DNA of 64,000 nt, taken from NCBI GenBank assembly GCA_021772985.1, contig JAJFKX010000012.1, positions 62,001-126,000 of the forward strand. Reading direction: 5' to 3'. The position numbers were made by a program, and so were the translations under genes. The DNA is from Gammaproteobacteria bacterium. GTDB lineage: Bacteria > Pseudomonadota > Gammaproteobacteria > Xanthomonadales > Wenzhouxiangellaceae. The notes under the pieces are model-generated. The model made no database searches and was not told where the DNA came from. It saw only the letters and a program-made list of their open reading frames with translations. Positions 30,202-39,588 of the stretch are shown here, piece after piece; within the stretch, counting starts at the first letter, position 1; every line of letters starts with the position of its first letter.

Positions 30202-31362
30202 TTAAGCGATTTCTTTTTGCTCAGGATGTGTTTCATTACCTGCTGGTTGATCGTCTTTGACATAGACCGGTATGGCTTTATCTGAGCGCGTCTGTTTATA
30301 TGTAACAGGTAATTCCGGTGCAAACGGGCCATCCAGCTTGGGGCCACGGATACTGGCCAACAGCGCTTTTATCGGATGTGCAAAAGTATCTTCTACAGCG
30401 GTGCCTTCATATCCGCAATGGGCCATACAATTGTCACATTTAGGGTTACGGCCAGTACCATAACTATCCCATTCGGTGTCTTCGATCAATTCCCGGTAGC
30501 TGCCTGCGTAGCCTTCATCAACTAACAGATAGCATGGCTTTTGCCAACCGAAAATGTTGTAAGTGACATTACTCCAAGGCGTGCATTGATAACTTTGGTT
30601 ACCTGCCAGGAAATCCAGATACAAACTGGAGTGGTTCAACGGCCATTTGGTCTTGGTTTGTTGTTCGCGTTGTTTGCCCTGGCGGAAAATGTCACGGAAT
30701 AGTTCCTTGGATTTATTGCGTGGTAAAAACACATCTTGATTAGGCGCAAATTGGTAACTGTAACCAGGTGAAACGGTAATGCCTTCAACCCCCAGTTCGA
30801 CACAATAATCAAAAAATTCAGCAACCCGTTCCGGAACTTCACCATCAAACAGCGTGCAATTCACACTGACGCGGAAGCCTTTTTCAATCGCCATTTTAAT
30901 TGCGGCGGTGGCTTTTTCGAATATACCTTGCTGGCATACCGATTTGTCATGTTCTTCCTGCAGTCCGTCTAAATGTACCGACCAGGTGAAGTATGGGGTC
31001 GGTTTATAGTCGTCTATTTTTTTAGCCAAAAGAATGGCGTTAGTGCATAGATATACGAACTTCTTGCGAGCGACAATGCCTGCAACGATTTCCGGCATTT
31101 CCTTGTGGATTAACGGTTCACCACCGGGAATGGAAACAACCGGCGCATCGCATTCATCAACCGCACTTAAGGCATCAGCAACGCTGATTCTTTTTTGCAG
31201 GATATCTTTAGGGTACTCAATCTTGCCGCAGCCGGCACAGGCAAGATTGCACTGAAACAGTGGTTCCAGCATCAGTACCAATGGGTACTTTTTATTGCGC
31301 TTCAGCTTCTGGGTAATGATGTATTTAGCAATGCTGAACTGTTGGATGGCAGGTATGCCCAT
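30202..31362 (-). CDS. hpnH: Hopanoid biosynthesis radical SAM protein HpnH (adenosylhopane synthase)
   Basis: 386 aa; MGIPAIQQFSIAKYIITQKLKRNKKYPLVLMLEPLFQCNLACAGCGKIEYP (CxxxCxxC). Confidence 0.95.
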   Translation of the reverse strand: MGIPAIQQFSIAKYIITQKLKRNKKYPLVLMLEPLFQCNLACAGCGKIEYPKDILQKRISVADALSAVDECDAPVVSIPGGEPLIHKEMPEIVAGIVARKKFVYLCTNAILLAKKIDDYKPTPYFTWSVHLDGLQEEHDKSVCQQGIFEKATAAIKMAIEKGFRVSVNCTLFDGEVPERVAEFFDYCVELGVEGITVSPGYSYQFAPNQDVFLPRNKSKELFRDIFRQGKQREQQTKTKWPLNHSSLYLDFLAGNQSYQCTPWSNVTYNIFGWQKPCYLLVDEGYAGSYRELIEDTEWDSYGTGRNPKCDNCMAHCGYEGTAVEDTFAHPIKALLASIRGPKLDGPFAPELPVTYKQTRSDKAIPVYVKDDQPAGNETHPEQKEIA

Positions 31363-31367
31363 GGTCT

Positions 31368-31970
31368 TTAATCCTTATTAACTGGCTGCAGGTAAGGTTG
31401 CAGCAAAGTCTGGTGTTCGGTATTTAAATTGGCCCATTCCATTTTGAACCAGGGTGTAAAAGCGTTTGGGTATTGTTGTAGTTCACGGTTCAGGTCATCG
31501 GCGCTGATAAAGCGCCAGTCAGCAACCTCATTTTTATTGGGTTGTGGCTGTTCGTTGCAGCGACCGAGATATACCCAGCATAATTCGCGTTCTGAACCGC
31601 TCTCGTCGAACTGTGCATGATACTGGAATTTATAGATAAAAGCGGCATCGGTATACATGCCTAATTCCTGTTCCAGTCGCCGGTTGACGGCATAGTCAAC
31701 GGACTCTCCGCGACGTGGATGACTGCAGCAGGAATTGGACCAATACAAAGGCCATAACGGTTTATCTGCGCTTCGTTGCTGCAGCAGCAACTGACCTTGG
31801 TTATTGAATACGAACAACGAGAACGCACGGTGCAAGACGCCTGTGCCACGGTGGCAACCGGCTTTGTCCAGATGCCCGATTTCCAGGTCATTATCGTCGA
31901 CCAGGATTAAATCTTCGTCTGGAAACGAAACAACTTCATCCCTGAGTGCTGCGTTTGTTAAATTAGCCAT
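31368..31970 (-). CDS. idi: Isopentenyl-diphosphate delta-isomerase, type 1 (Nudix)
   Basis: Start at MANLTNAALRDE; YWSNSCCSHPRRGE, RRLEQELG Nudix motif, ELCWVYLG. Confidence 0.94.
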   Translation of the reverse strand: MANLTNAALRDEVVSFPDEDLILVDDNDLEIGHLDKAGCHRGTGVLHRAFSLFVFNNQGQLLLQQRSADKPLWPLYWSNSCCSHPRRGESVDYAVNRRLEQELGMYTDAAFIYKFQYHAQFDESGSERELCWVYLGRCNEQPQPNKNEVADWRFISADDLNRELQQYPNAFTPWFKMEWANLNTEHQTLLQPYLQPVNKD

Positions 31971-32919
31971 TAACAGTGACCTCCATGGCCTGATAGCCGG
32001 CCTCATTAAGTGCTTCAATGACAGTTTGCTGATTACCCGGACACAATGCAATAAATGCACCGCCGCCACCGCCGCCAGTAACTTTGGCTCCCAAAGCACC
32101 GTTTTGTCGGGCAACCTGGATCATTTCTTCTATTTCCCAGCAGGAGACCTGCAAGGCATTGAGTAAGCCCTGGCAGACGTTCATCAGTTCACCTAATTGT
32201 TGCCAGTCACCGGTTTGTAATGCATCACGTCCCTGCAGGGTGATGCTATCAATGAAATCGAATATTTGCTGGTATATCGCTGGGTTCTTTTTACGTGCAG
32301 CGGCTACCCTGGCGACCATTTTTAACGTCAGGCTTTCCACTCCACTGTAACCGACCACCAGTGGTAGTGGCGCACCCAGGGTAAGTTTTTCTATCAAAGC
32401 GGGTTCGTTTTTCTTACCTTTCTTGAACAAAATGGGATAACCATAAGTGGCTACGGTATTGTCAATGCCGGAAGGGTTGCCATGCGCTAGTTTTTCGCAT
32501 TCGAATGCCAACGTATTGACTCTATGGTCATTCAAATTAAGTTGATAGTGTTGATTTAGTGCCCGCACAATACCCACAGCCAAAGCCGCAGAACTGCCCA
32601 TGCCTGCGGCACGGTTTACATTAGCATTAACTTCAATTTTCATCTGCTGATCCATCAGGCCGAGCTGTTCCAGGATCAGAGTGACTGTTTCTTCCATTGG
32701 GTGGGGGTTATCTGGGGATTGCTGCAGTTGCACTTGTGTGCCCCAGCTAGGAATATAAATATGAATGCCATCATCACTATCGGTAATGTTGGCTTTAACA
32801 GCTAACCGCACCGGTACAGCCAGCGCGTGCCTACCATATACCACCGCATGTTCGCCGAGCAAAATGACCTTTCCATGGCCGACAGAAAAATCGTGCGTTG
32901 TATTCTCTAAGTCAGCCAT
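31963..32919 (-). CDS. Mevalonate kinase, stand-alone second copy
   Basis: 318 aa GHMP kinase: GHGKVILLGEHAVVYG, GMGSSAALAVG, GAKVTGGGGGGAFIAL. Confidence 0.92.
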   Translation of the reverse strand: MADLENTTHDFSVGHGKVILLGEHAVVYGRHALAVPVRLAVKANITDSDDGIHIYIPSWGTQVQLQQSPDNPHPMEETVTLILEQLGLMDQQMKIEVNANVNRAAGMGSSAALAVGIVRALNQHYQLNLNDHRVNTLAFECEKLAHGNPSGIDNTVATYGYPILFKKGKKNEPALIEKLTLGAPLPLVVGYSGVESLTLKMVARVAAARKKNPAIYQQIFDFIDSITLQGRDALQTGDWQQLGELMNVCQGLLNALQVSCWEIEEMIQVARQNGALGAKVTGGGGGGAFIALCPGNQQTVIEALNEAGYQAMEVTVNG

Positions 32920-35173
32920 TAACAGTTACCTCCATGGCCTGATAACCGGCGTCTTTAAGTGCTTCAATAACAGTTTGCTGATTATCCGGGCACAATGCAA
33001 TAATTGCGCCACCGCCACCGCCGCCGGTAACTTTGGCTCCCAAAGCTCCGTTTTGTCGGGCAACCTGGATCATTTCTTCTATTTCCCAGCAGGAGACCTG
33101 CAAGGCATTGAGTAAACCCTGGCAGACGTTCATCAACTCACCTAATTGTTGCCAATCACCGGTTTGCAATGCATTGCGACCTTGCAGGGTGAGTGCATCG
33201 ATGCCATTGAACATTTGTTGGTATATCGCCGGGTTCTTTTTGCGTGCAGCGGCTACCCTGGCAACCATTTTTGCAGTCAGGCTTTCCACTCCACTGTAAC
33301 CGATCACCAGCGGTAGTGGCGCACCCAGGGTAAGTTTTTCTATCAAAGCGGGTTCGTTTTTCTTACCTTTCTTGAACAAAATGGGATAACCATAAGTGGC
33401 CATGGTGTTATCCACTCCGGAAGGGCTGCCGTGTGCGACTTTCTCCCATTCGAATGCCAGTGCGTTGACCTCTACATCACTTAACTTGAGCTGGTAGTGC
33501 CTGTCCAGGGCTCGAATAATGGCAACCGCTATGGCTGCTGAACTGCCTAGACCGACCGCACGTGGTACAGCCGCAAAGACTTCAATTTTCATCGGTTGAT
33601 CGATTAATTCGAGTTGCTCAAGGATCAAGGCAATTGGCTTTTCAAAGGAATGCCGTTGGTCCGCGCGAGGATTCAAACGCTGTGATGCTCCCCAGCGGGG
33701 AATATTGATATCGATACCGTCGTCACATTCCGTGACCTTGGCTTGAATTGTCAAGGGGATCGGCACAGCCATTACATGGCTGCCATAAACAGCCGCGTGC
33801 TCACCGAGCAAGATGACCTTGCCATGCCCCACAGCCAGCTCTTCGGCGTCAGGTATTACGTTTGGGAAAGTGCCGCTTATAGCAGATTGTGCTCGAACGT
33901 CTTCTAGAATTTCGCGAGCTTTCCAGATCTTGATATTACCGCTTTCGATCAATCGGTCGACCACGGTATCAAACAGATGAGTCGGTGCACCTGCTGCCAT
34001 GGCAACACTTCGGGCATGCAGGGTCATGTGTCCTTGCTGGATGCCGCTGGTCACCAGTGCCCGCAGCGCCGAGAAATTTTGTGCCAGGCCAACAGCGCCC
34101 ATTAATTCCGCCAGCTCGCGTGCTGAATCCACCTTCAACATGCGGTGGTTGATCATCACCGATTTGTTGGATTGCAACGGTCCGCCTACTGTGCCGACTT
34201 TCATTGGAATTTCCAGCTCACCAACCAGATTTTCATCCTGGTCTTTGTACCAGCGGGTCAGTGAACTATATTGGCCACTGCGTGCTGCATAGGCATGGGC
34301 TGCTGCTTCAATGGCCCGCCAGTCGTTACCGGTTGCCAGCGCCACGGCATCCACGCCATTCATAATGCCTTTGTTGTGGGTTGCGGCACGATAAGGGTCG
34401 ACGGTAGCCAGATCGTTGGCCAGAATGATGCCATCACGAACCTGCTCGCCATCGAAACCTTTGCCGGATAGTTTTTCGGTTGGGTACACAACTTTGGCTT
34501 TGACCAATGCACGATCTGTCAGGTTTGACAAAATTCTCAGAAATACTTTACCGTCGGTGATGCTTTCAACCAACGATGCTACGCCTTCGCACATGGTATT
34601 AACCAGGTTGGCGCCCATCGCATCACAGGTATTAACCAGTAGATGAATGACCAGCATGGTTGTTCCGGTAGATGGAGAACGATGTAGATGCACTTCCAAT
34701 CCTTTAGCGCCTCCACCACGAGCGACCATTTTGGGGTGCAAACTGTTTGCCAGGTTAATAATTTCTTCGCTGCGCTGCTGGATGGTGGCTTTAGCCTTGG
34801 TCACATGGGCTATATCAACTACCTGTATCTGCCCAATCAGGATGGGCTCGGTGCTTTCTACCTGGAATCCGCCGGTATGCAAAGCCAGCTTGGCAGCTGA
34901 GCTGATTGCAGCAACAATCGAGGGTTCTTCAACAGCCATAGGCACAATATACGGCTTGTTGTTGACCACAAAGTTTAAGCCGATACCCATTGGTATCCCC
35001 AGCACGCCAACCACATTTTCGATCATTTTGTCCGCTGTGGACGGATCCAGGATATGCTTGCCGCTGCTTAGCAGGCGGTAATCTTCTTTGGACAGTAAGC
35101 CGCGTTCGTGCACAGCGCGCACACGATCTTGCAGGCTTAAGCGATAAAAACTGGGGATACGTGATTGTTCCAT
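32912..35173 (-). CDS. Class II HMG-CoA reductase / mevalonate kinase fusion
   Basis: 753 aa single ORF; N-terminal HMGR (SRIPSFYRLSLQDRV, IENVVGVLGIPMGIGLNF, VEEPSIVAAISSAAK, DAMGANLVNTMCEG), C-terminal GHMP kinase (VGHGKVILLGEHAAVYG, GLGSSAAIAV). Confidence 0.94.
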   Translation of the reverse strand: MEQSRIPSFYRLSLQDRVRAVHERGLLSKEDYRLLSSGKHILDPSTADKMIENVVGVLGIPMGIGLNFVVNNKPYIVPMAVEEPSIVAAISSAAKLALHTGGFQVESTEPILIGQIQVVDIAHVTKAKATIQQRSEEIINLANSLHPKMVARGGGAKGLEVHLHRSPSTGTTMLVIHLLVNTCDAMGANLVNTMCEGVASLVESITDGKVFLRILSNLTDRALVKAKVVYPTEKLSGKGFDGEQVRDGIILANDLATVDPYRAATHNKGIMNGVDAVALATGNDWRAIEAAAHAYAARSGQYSSLTRWYKDQDENLVGELEIPMKVGTVGGPLQSNKSVMINHRMLKVDSARELAELMGAVGLAQNFSALRALVTSGIQQGHMTLHARSVAMAAGAPTHLFDTVVDRLIESGNIKIWKAREILEDVRAQSAISGTFPNVIPDAEELAVGHGKVILLGEHAAVYGSHVMAVPIPLTIQAKVTECDDGIDINIPRWGASQRLNPRADQRHSFEKPIALILEQLELIDQPMKIEVFAAVPRAVGLGSSAAIAVAIIRALDRHYQLKLSDVEVNALAFEWEKVAHGSPSGVDNTMATYGYPILFKKGKKNEPALIEKLTLGAPLPLVIGYSGVESLTAKMVARVAAARKKNPAIYQQMFNGIDALTLQGRNALQTGDWQQLGELMNVCQGLLNALQVSCWEIEEMIQVARQNGALGAKVTGGGGGGAIIALCPDNQQTVIEALKDAGYQAMEVTVNG

Positions 35174-35186
35174 AGCTACTTTACCG

Positions 35187-36278
35187 TTAAATGGGTTTTT
35201 TGCTTACAAAACCAGAGCTGATTCCCGTTGCCGACGATCGGCTGGAATTTATCTCAACACCTTGTTCTGCTGGTGCTAATTCTAACAGACCATAGCCTGC
35301 CACTTGAACCTGATTAGCAAATTGTGCGAGCTGATTGGTGTCGGCAGCGGCGGCCATTGCAATATCACCACCACCGGCACCTGAGGGTTTAAAGGCAACA
35401 CCATATTGTCTGGCAAGTTGTGCCAGGCGGCGATGATCGTCAGTATATATCTGCGCATCAGCAACCTCGCCCAAAGCCTGCATAGCCTGGCCATAGTCTG
35501 CAATGGATTGCAGGCAATCACCCGCAGATCCATTGGCAAAGGCTTTAACACCAGTTAGTGATAATTCACCAAGGTAAGCCATATGCCTGGCGTACTGGGT
35601 TGGATTATGCAGCTTAAAATCGCTCATCCGGCCAAGGAATTCACTTGTCGACGCCGAATGCCCAATCCATATCCAAATGCACTCAATGCTCGCCGGCCAT
35701 TGTAGTTGCTGCACAACACAATCGTTATCGGTGATGCGGTACTCTATTAATCCGCCATATATGCTGGCAGCTACATCTGCACCACTGCCACGGCCATCCT
35801 GCAGTTGCTGATGTAATTTGACCAGTAACGACAACCAGCGTTGCTGATCAAAAGTTTGCCCGGGATTGCGCTGCCGATACCAGGTTGCAGCCAGCGCAAC
35901 GGTCAGTGCAGCACTGGAGCCCAATCCAAGCTTATCACCATCACCGGAGAAAAAATCACGGGTATCCAAAGTCAATGACCAACTGTGTTTTGGGGTGTGC
36001 TCCCACTCGCCCAACGCCCGCATCAAAAGTGCAATAAACGGCAGTCTTTGCTGATGGTCAGCTTGCCGCCATTGGAACTGCTGGTTGTCATCAAAATAAA
36101 AGCTCAGCGGTTGATCAAGCAATGGCAGGGCGGTGATGGTATGGCTGTCTGCGGGTGCTAGCTGAACCCGTGCGCGCCTGGTCAGACCCTGAACGATTGC
36201 AGGATATCCCTCCAGGACCGCATATTCACCTAAAATCAATGCCTTGCCCGGTGTGCTGGTTTCAATTATTTGATTCAT
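35187..36278 (-). CDS. Phosphomevalonate kinase
   Basis: GHMP kinase, TPGKALILGEYAVLEGYPAIV, GLGSSAALTVALAATW, FKPSGAGGGDIAMA; position in mevalonate cluster; start at 36278 overlaps the mvaD stop (ATGA). Confidence 0.88.
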   Translation of the reverse strand: MNQIIETSTPGKALILGEYAVLEGYPAIVQGLTRRARVQLAPADSHTITALPLLDQPLSFYFDDNQQFQWRQADHQQRLPFIALLMRALGEWEHTPKHSWSLTLDTRDFFSGDGDKLGLGSSAALTVALAATWYRQRNPGQTFDQQRWLSLLVKLHQQLQDGRGSGADVAASIYGGLIEYRITDNDCVVQQLQWPASIECIWIWIGHSASTSEFLGRMSDFKLHNPTQYARHMAYLGELSLTGVKAFANGSAGDCLQSIADYGQAMQALGEVADAQIYTDDHRRLAQLARQYGVAFKPSGAGGGDIAMAAAADTNQLAQFANQVQVAGYGLLELAPAEQGVEINSSRSSATGISSGFVSKKPI

Positions 36279-37276
36279 TGTGGCTGCAGGCGTACGCCGC
36301 GTCCAAGACCACAAGTGATGACTTTAACTACCCCCGGCACCTGTTGCAGGCATTCGGCAACCTGACTAGTCGCACCCGCAGTGCAAACCGCTTTTACCTG
36401 TGGCCCTGCATCCATAGTGAAGCAAACCGGTAAGCCGGCAGCGCGCAAATCACGGATACTGTGCATGGCAGCCAGGGATGCAGCATTCCAATAAATCACA
36501 CCAGGTTGTGCGGCCAGTGCTGAGGCGTGCATTTTTAGCGTACTAAATTCAGTCACATTTGCCAGAGTCTCAAAATCTTTTGCTGCGATGGCATCTCTGG
36601 CAGTTTCGATATCTGCCTGGGCACCTGCAATCCAGGCCGGGTAATAAGGGGAGGTCTGCATGGTTTGTCGCATGCCATCCGTTGAACTGATTTTTTTACT
36701 GCCGGCATCAGTCACTGCAATCAGCACTTTCAGGTTCCAATAATCCGGCTGGTGCAGCTGTGTGGCGATACTGTCCAAACCATCTTTGCGCTGGCCGTGC
36801 GCCATTTCCACAATTCCACCAAATATTGAGCGGGCTGCAGATCCGGATCCTCGCCTGGCCAGCATTGATAACTGGCCGGGTTCCAGGCTCGCTTGCAAAG
36901 CCTTGCCGGTAGCCAGAGCCAGTGCAGCAAAACCAGATGCAGATGAGGCCAGTCCGGCAGCTGTGGGGAAATTGTTATGGCTGTTAACCTGCGCGTATGG
37001 ACGTTGCTGGTTAGTACTTTTGACCTGTTGATAAACCAGATTCAGAAATGCACTGATGCGGTCGGCTGCTGATTCACCGGGGTGTTGATTATTCAATTTA
37101 ATGCAGTCATGGTTCAAATCGGAATCAAAACTGACACTGGTGGTAGTGGTTAAACCATCCAAGGTCAGTGACAACGAACCAGTGGCAGGCAGGTTGAGTT
37201 TGTCATCACGTTTGCCCCAGTATTTGATCAGGGCAATATTGGCATGTGCGACAGCGGTAGCTTGAGTGTTGTGCAT
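36275..37276 (-). CDS. mvaD: Diphosphomevalonate decarboxylase
   Basis: AVAHANIALIKYWGKRDDKLNLPATGSLSLTL, NNFPTAAGLASSASGFAALA. Confidence 0.96.
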   Translation of the reverse strand: MHNTQATAVAHANIALIKYWGKRDDKLNLPATGSLSLTLDGLTTTTSVSFDSDLNHDCIKLNNQHPGESAADRISAFLNLVYQQVKSTNQQRPYAQVNSHNNFPTAAGLASSASGFAALALATGKALQASLEPGQLSMLARRGSGSAARSIFGGIVEMAHGQRKDGLDSIATQLHQPDYWNLKVLIAVTDAGSKKISSTDGMRQTMQTSPYYPAWIAGAQADIETARDAIAAKDFETLANVTEFSTLKMHASALAAQPGVIYWNAASLAAMHSIRDLRAAGLPVCFTMDAGPQVKAVCTAGATSQVAECLQQVPGVVKVITCGLGRGVRLQPQ

Positions 37277-37281
37277 AACGA

Positions 37282-38529
37282 TTATGCTACAGCGGCTGCA
37301 GATGGCCGCAGAAAACGTTGTCGGTAGGCACTAAAGTGCTCATTGATCCAGTCTGTCTGAAGGCCGAAATCGGTCAATGTATGTTGATGATGCCCATGTC
37401 TGTGTTTGGGGTTGCGGGTTAACCAGGCCTCCTGGGATGCGGCGGTTTGTGGTTGCCAATCCAATTCGAAATGGGCATAAATCTGCTGCAGCGTATTCAG
37501 TGGTGAGGTCGTGAGTTGGTGGTAATCCACGTCAAATATCCGTTCCGAGGGGATCTTTTTTTGATCTCTGGTTAGCAATGCCGATGCCAACGCCTGTGAC
37601 CACCGGTGGATCACTTCCGGGCCAATCTGCCGGGCATCATGCCGATCACTAAAGGCGCCTCGCAGTTCAATTGTCAGACTGGCCAGCGATGACATCACTT
37701 CAGTGGGTTCCCGATGGGTTTGAATAATGCAGGCGTCCGGATAAATTTCCAGTAATTCGCTCAGTCCAAACAGGTGCGCAGGTGCTTTTAGTACCCAGCG
37801 TTGAGTTGGAGCCTGCCACTGCATGTGCTGTAAAAAACGCCGGTGATAACGGTATGCAGCGCTGCGACTTTGTTGCTGCAGCCAGCTTTGATAGCGAGGC
37901 ACATAGTGGGTCGTCTGAAATTGATAACTATGCAGTGCATGGGCTGTTATCACCAGACATTCCTGAGGCAAACCGGCCTTGACAGCATGAATTCGATGGA
38001 AGTCGGGTGCCAGAGCATCAAGCCATAACAATTGTGATGCCACTTTGCGTTGGATTGCCGCATGTTGCCGGGCATGTCGGCTTGCTGCAATCACAGGTTG
38101 CATGGTTTCCCAGGTTAATGGTGAACGATGCCGGGGATCACTGGCCAACAGGTTTTGTAACATGGTTGTGCCGGTACGAGGCAATCCGACCACGAATATC
38201 GGTTTTTTAATGGGTTGTTGGGTAATTGGCGGGTTGTCAGCAATGACTTTTTCGATTTCCAGCCGATGTTTGAGTAATCTGAGCAAATCAAAACGAGCTG
38301 CGATTCTTCCGGGCAGGTGCAGCTCAGCATCGGTTTCAAAATCCTGGCATAACAAAGTTAATGGTAAATTTGGGTCAGGGTCTCCCCATTGATCCCATTG
38401 AGCCAGTTCCTGTGCTGCTGTTAACAGTCGATGACTGGAAAGTTTGGGATTCTCTAAGCCAAAATATCGCAGCAGCCGACCTGACTGCTTAGCGGTACCG
38501 ATAGTGTAACGGCGCAGCTGGCGTAACAT
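37282..38529 (-). CDS. Sulfotransferase family protein
   Basis: PIFVVGLPRTGTTMLQNLLASDPRHRSPLTWE PAPS-binding loop; LKAPAHLFGLSELLEIYPDACIIQTHREP; ORF also allows a start at 38556. Confidence 0.88.
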   Translation of the reverse strand: MLRQLRRYTIGTAKQSGRLLRYFGLENPKLSSHRLLTAAQELAQWDQWGDPDPNLPLTLLCQDFETDAELHLPGRIAARFDLLRLLKHRLEIEKVIADNPPITQQPIKKPIFVVGLPRTGTTMLQNLLASDPRHRSPLTWETMQPVIAASRHARQHAAIQRKVASQLLWLDALAPDFHRIHAVKAGLPQECLVITAHALHSYQFQTTHYVPRYQSWLQQQSRSAAYRYHRRFLQHMQWQAPTQRWVLKAPAHLFGLSELLEIYPDACIIQTHREPTEVMSSLASLTIELRGAFSDRHDARQIGPEVIHRWSQALASALLTRDQKKIPSERIFDVDYHQLTTSPLNTLQQIYAHFELDWQPQTAASQEAWLTRNPKHRHGHHQHTLTDFGLQTDWINEHFSAYRQRFLRPSAAAVA

Positions 38530-38583
38530 TAAGCACTCCCTGAAAGTCGGTAGCATACGTTTAATTTTTGCATGACTGACTCT

Positions 38584-39588
38584 TTACCCAAAATAACCAT
38601 GTTGCCTGTACCAGTCCAGTGCGTCACTGAGAGCTGCCTGAGCCGGTCGTGGTTGATAACCCAGCTCATTAATCGCCCGCTGACTACTGAAAAACATCGG
38701 CTTACGGGCTAATTTTACCCCAGTAACGGTTGTCAACGGCTCCCGCCGCGTAATCAAATGCGCCCAGGCTTCGCTGATATAAGCCAATGGCAATACCAAG
38801 GGAGCCGGCAGTTGAACTGTTGGAGGCTTGCGATTCAGCAATTTTGCCAGTTTGAAAAGCACCTGTTGCAAACTTAAATTTTCACTGCCAAGAATATATT
38901 GGCGGCCCGGTTCGCCAAGTTCAAGCGCTAATAGATGCCCATTAGCAACATCATCAACATGGACAACATTCAGGCCGGTATCGACAAATGCCGGGACCTT
39001 GCCGCGGGCAGCTTCCACGATCAGTCGGCCGGTAGGGGTGGGTTTGATATCGCCTGGACCGACAGGTGTGCTGGGATGGACAATCACTGCTGGCAGCTGC
39101 TGTTCAGTGATCATTGCTTTGACCTTCTGTTCAGCTGCATATTTGGTTTTTTTGTAAGCGCCGATCAAATCTTTGGGGTTAAGCGATGTATCTTCATCAC
39201 TGGGTGTGCCATCTGAATGTAAGCCGATGGTGGCCACGGTGCTGGTGTAAACAATACGTTTTACACCAGCTTCCAGTGCAGCCTGCATTAGTGTTTGTGT
39301 GCCGGTGACATTAACTGCGTACATATAATCCGGGTCAGGCACCCATAGACGATAATCAGCAGCCACATGAAATAGATAGTCGCAATCATTAATCGCCTGG
39401 TGCAGCGACACATGATCGGTCAAATCACCGGTTACCTGTTCCACGTCCAGTCCGGCCAAGTTACGCAAATCAGCATTGGCCCTCGCCAAGCAACGTACAT
39501 GATGACCGGCAGCCAGTAAACGACGTGTTACAGCCGCACCTACAAAGCCGGTGGCACCAGTTACCAGGCTAAGCGGTTTAGTTGTCAT
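38584..39588 (-). CDS. hpnA: Hopanoid-associated sugar epimerase HpnA
   Basis: 334 aa NAD-dependent epimerase: LVTGATGFVGAAVTRRLLAAGHHVRCLAR; neighbourhood. Confidence 0.88.
   Translation of the reverse strand: MTTKPLSLVTGATGFVGAAVTRRLLAAGHHVRCLARANADLRNLAGLDVEQVTGDLTDHVSLHQAINDCDYLFHVAADYRLWVPDPDYMYAVNVTGTQTLMQAALEAGVKRIVYTSTVATIGLHSDGTPSDEDTSLNPKDLIGAYKKTKYAAEQKVKAMITEQQLPAVIVHPSTPVGPGDIKPTPTGRLIVEAARGKVPAFVDTGLNVVHVDDVANGHLLALELGEPGRQYILGSENLSLQQVLFKLAKLLNRKPPTVQLPAPLVLPLAYISEAWAHLITRREPLTTVTGVKLARKPMFFSSQRAINELGYQPRPAQAALSDALDWYRQHGYFG

Noticed and set aside
31971-32114. N-terminal 48-residue extension of the IDI ORF (248 aa version)
   Set aside because: It lies inside the mevalonate kinase coding sequence in another frame; the normal IDI start is MANLTN at 31970.
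32084-35175. Plus-strand ORFs opposite the mevalonate genes, some appearing as similar pairs (e.g. 32084-32350 and 33033-33299)
   Set aside because: The similarity merely mirrors the duplicated kinase sequence on the opposite strand; no start context or recognisable domains.
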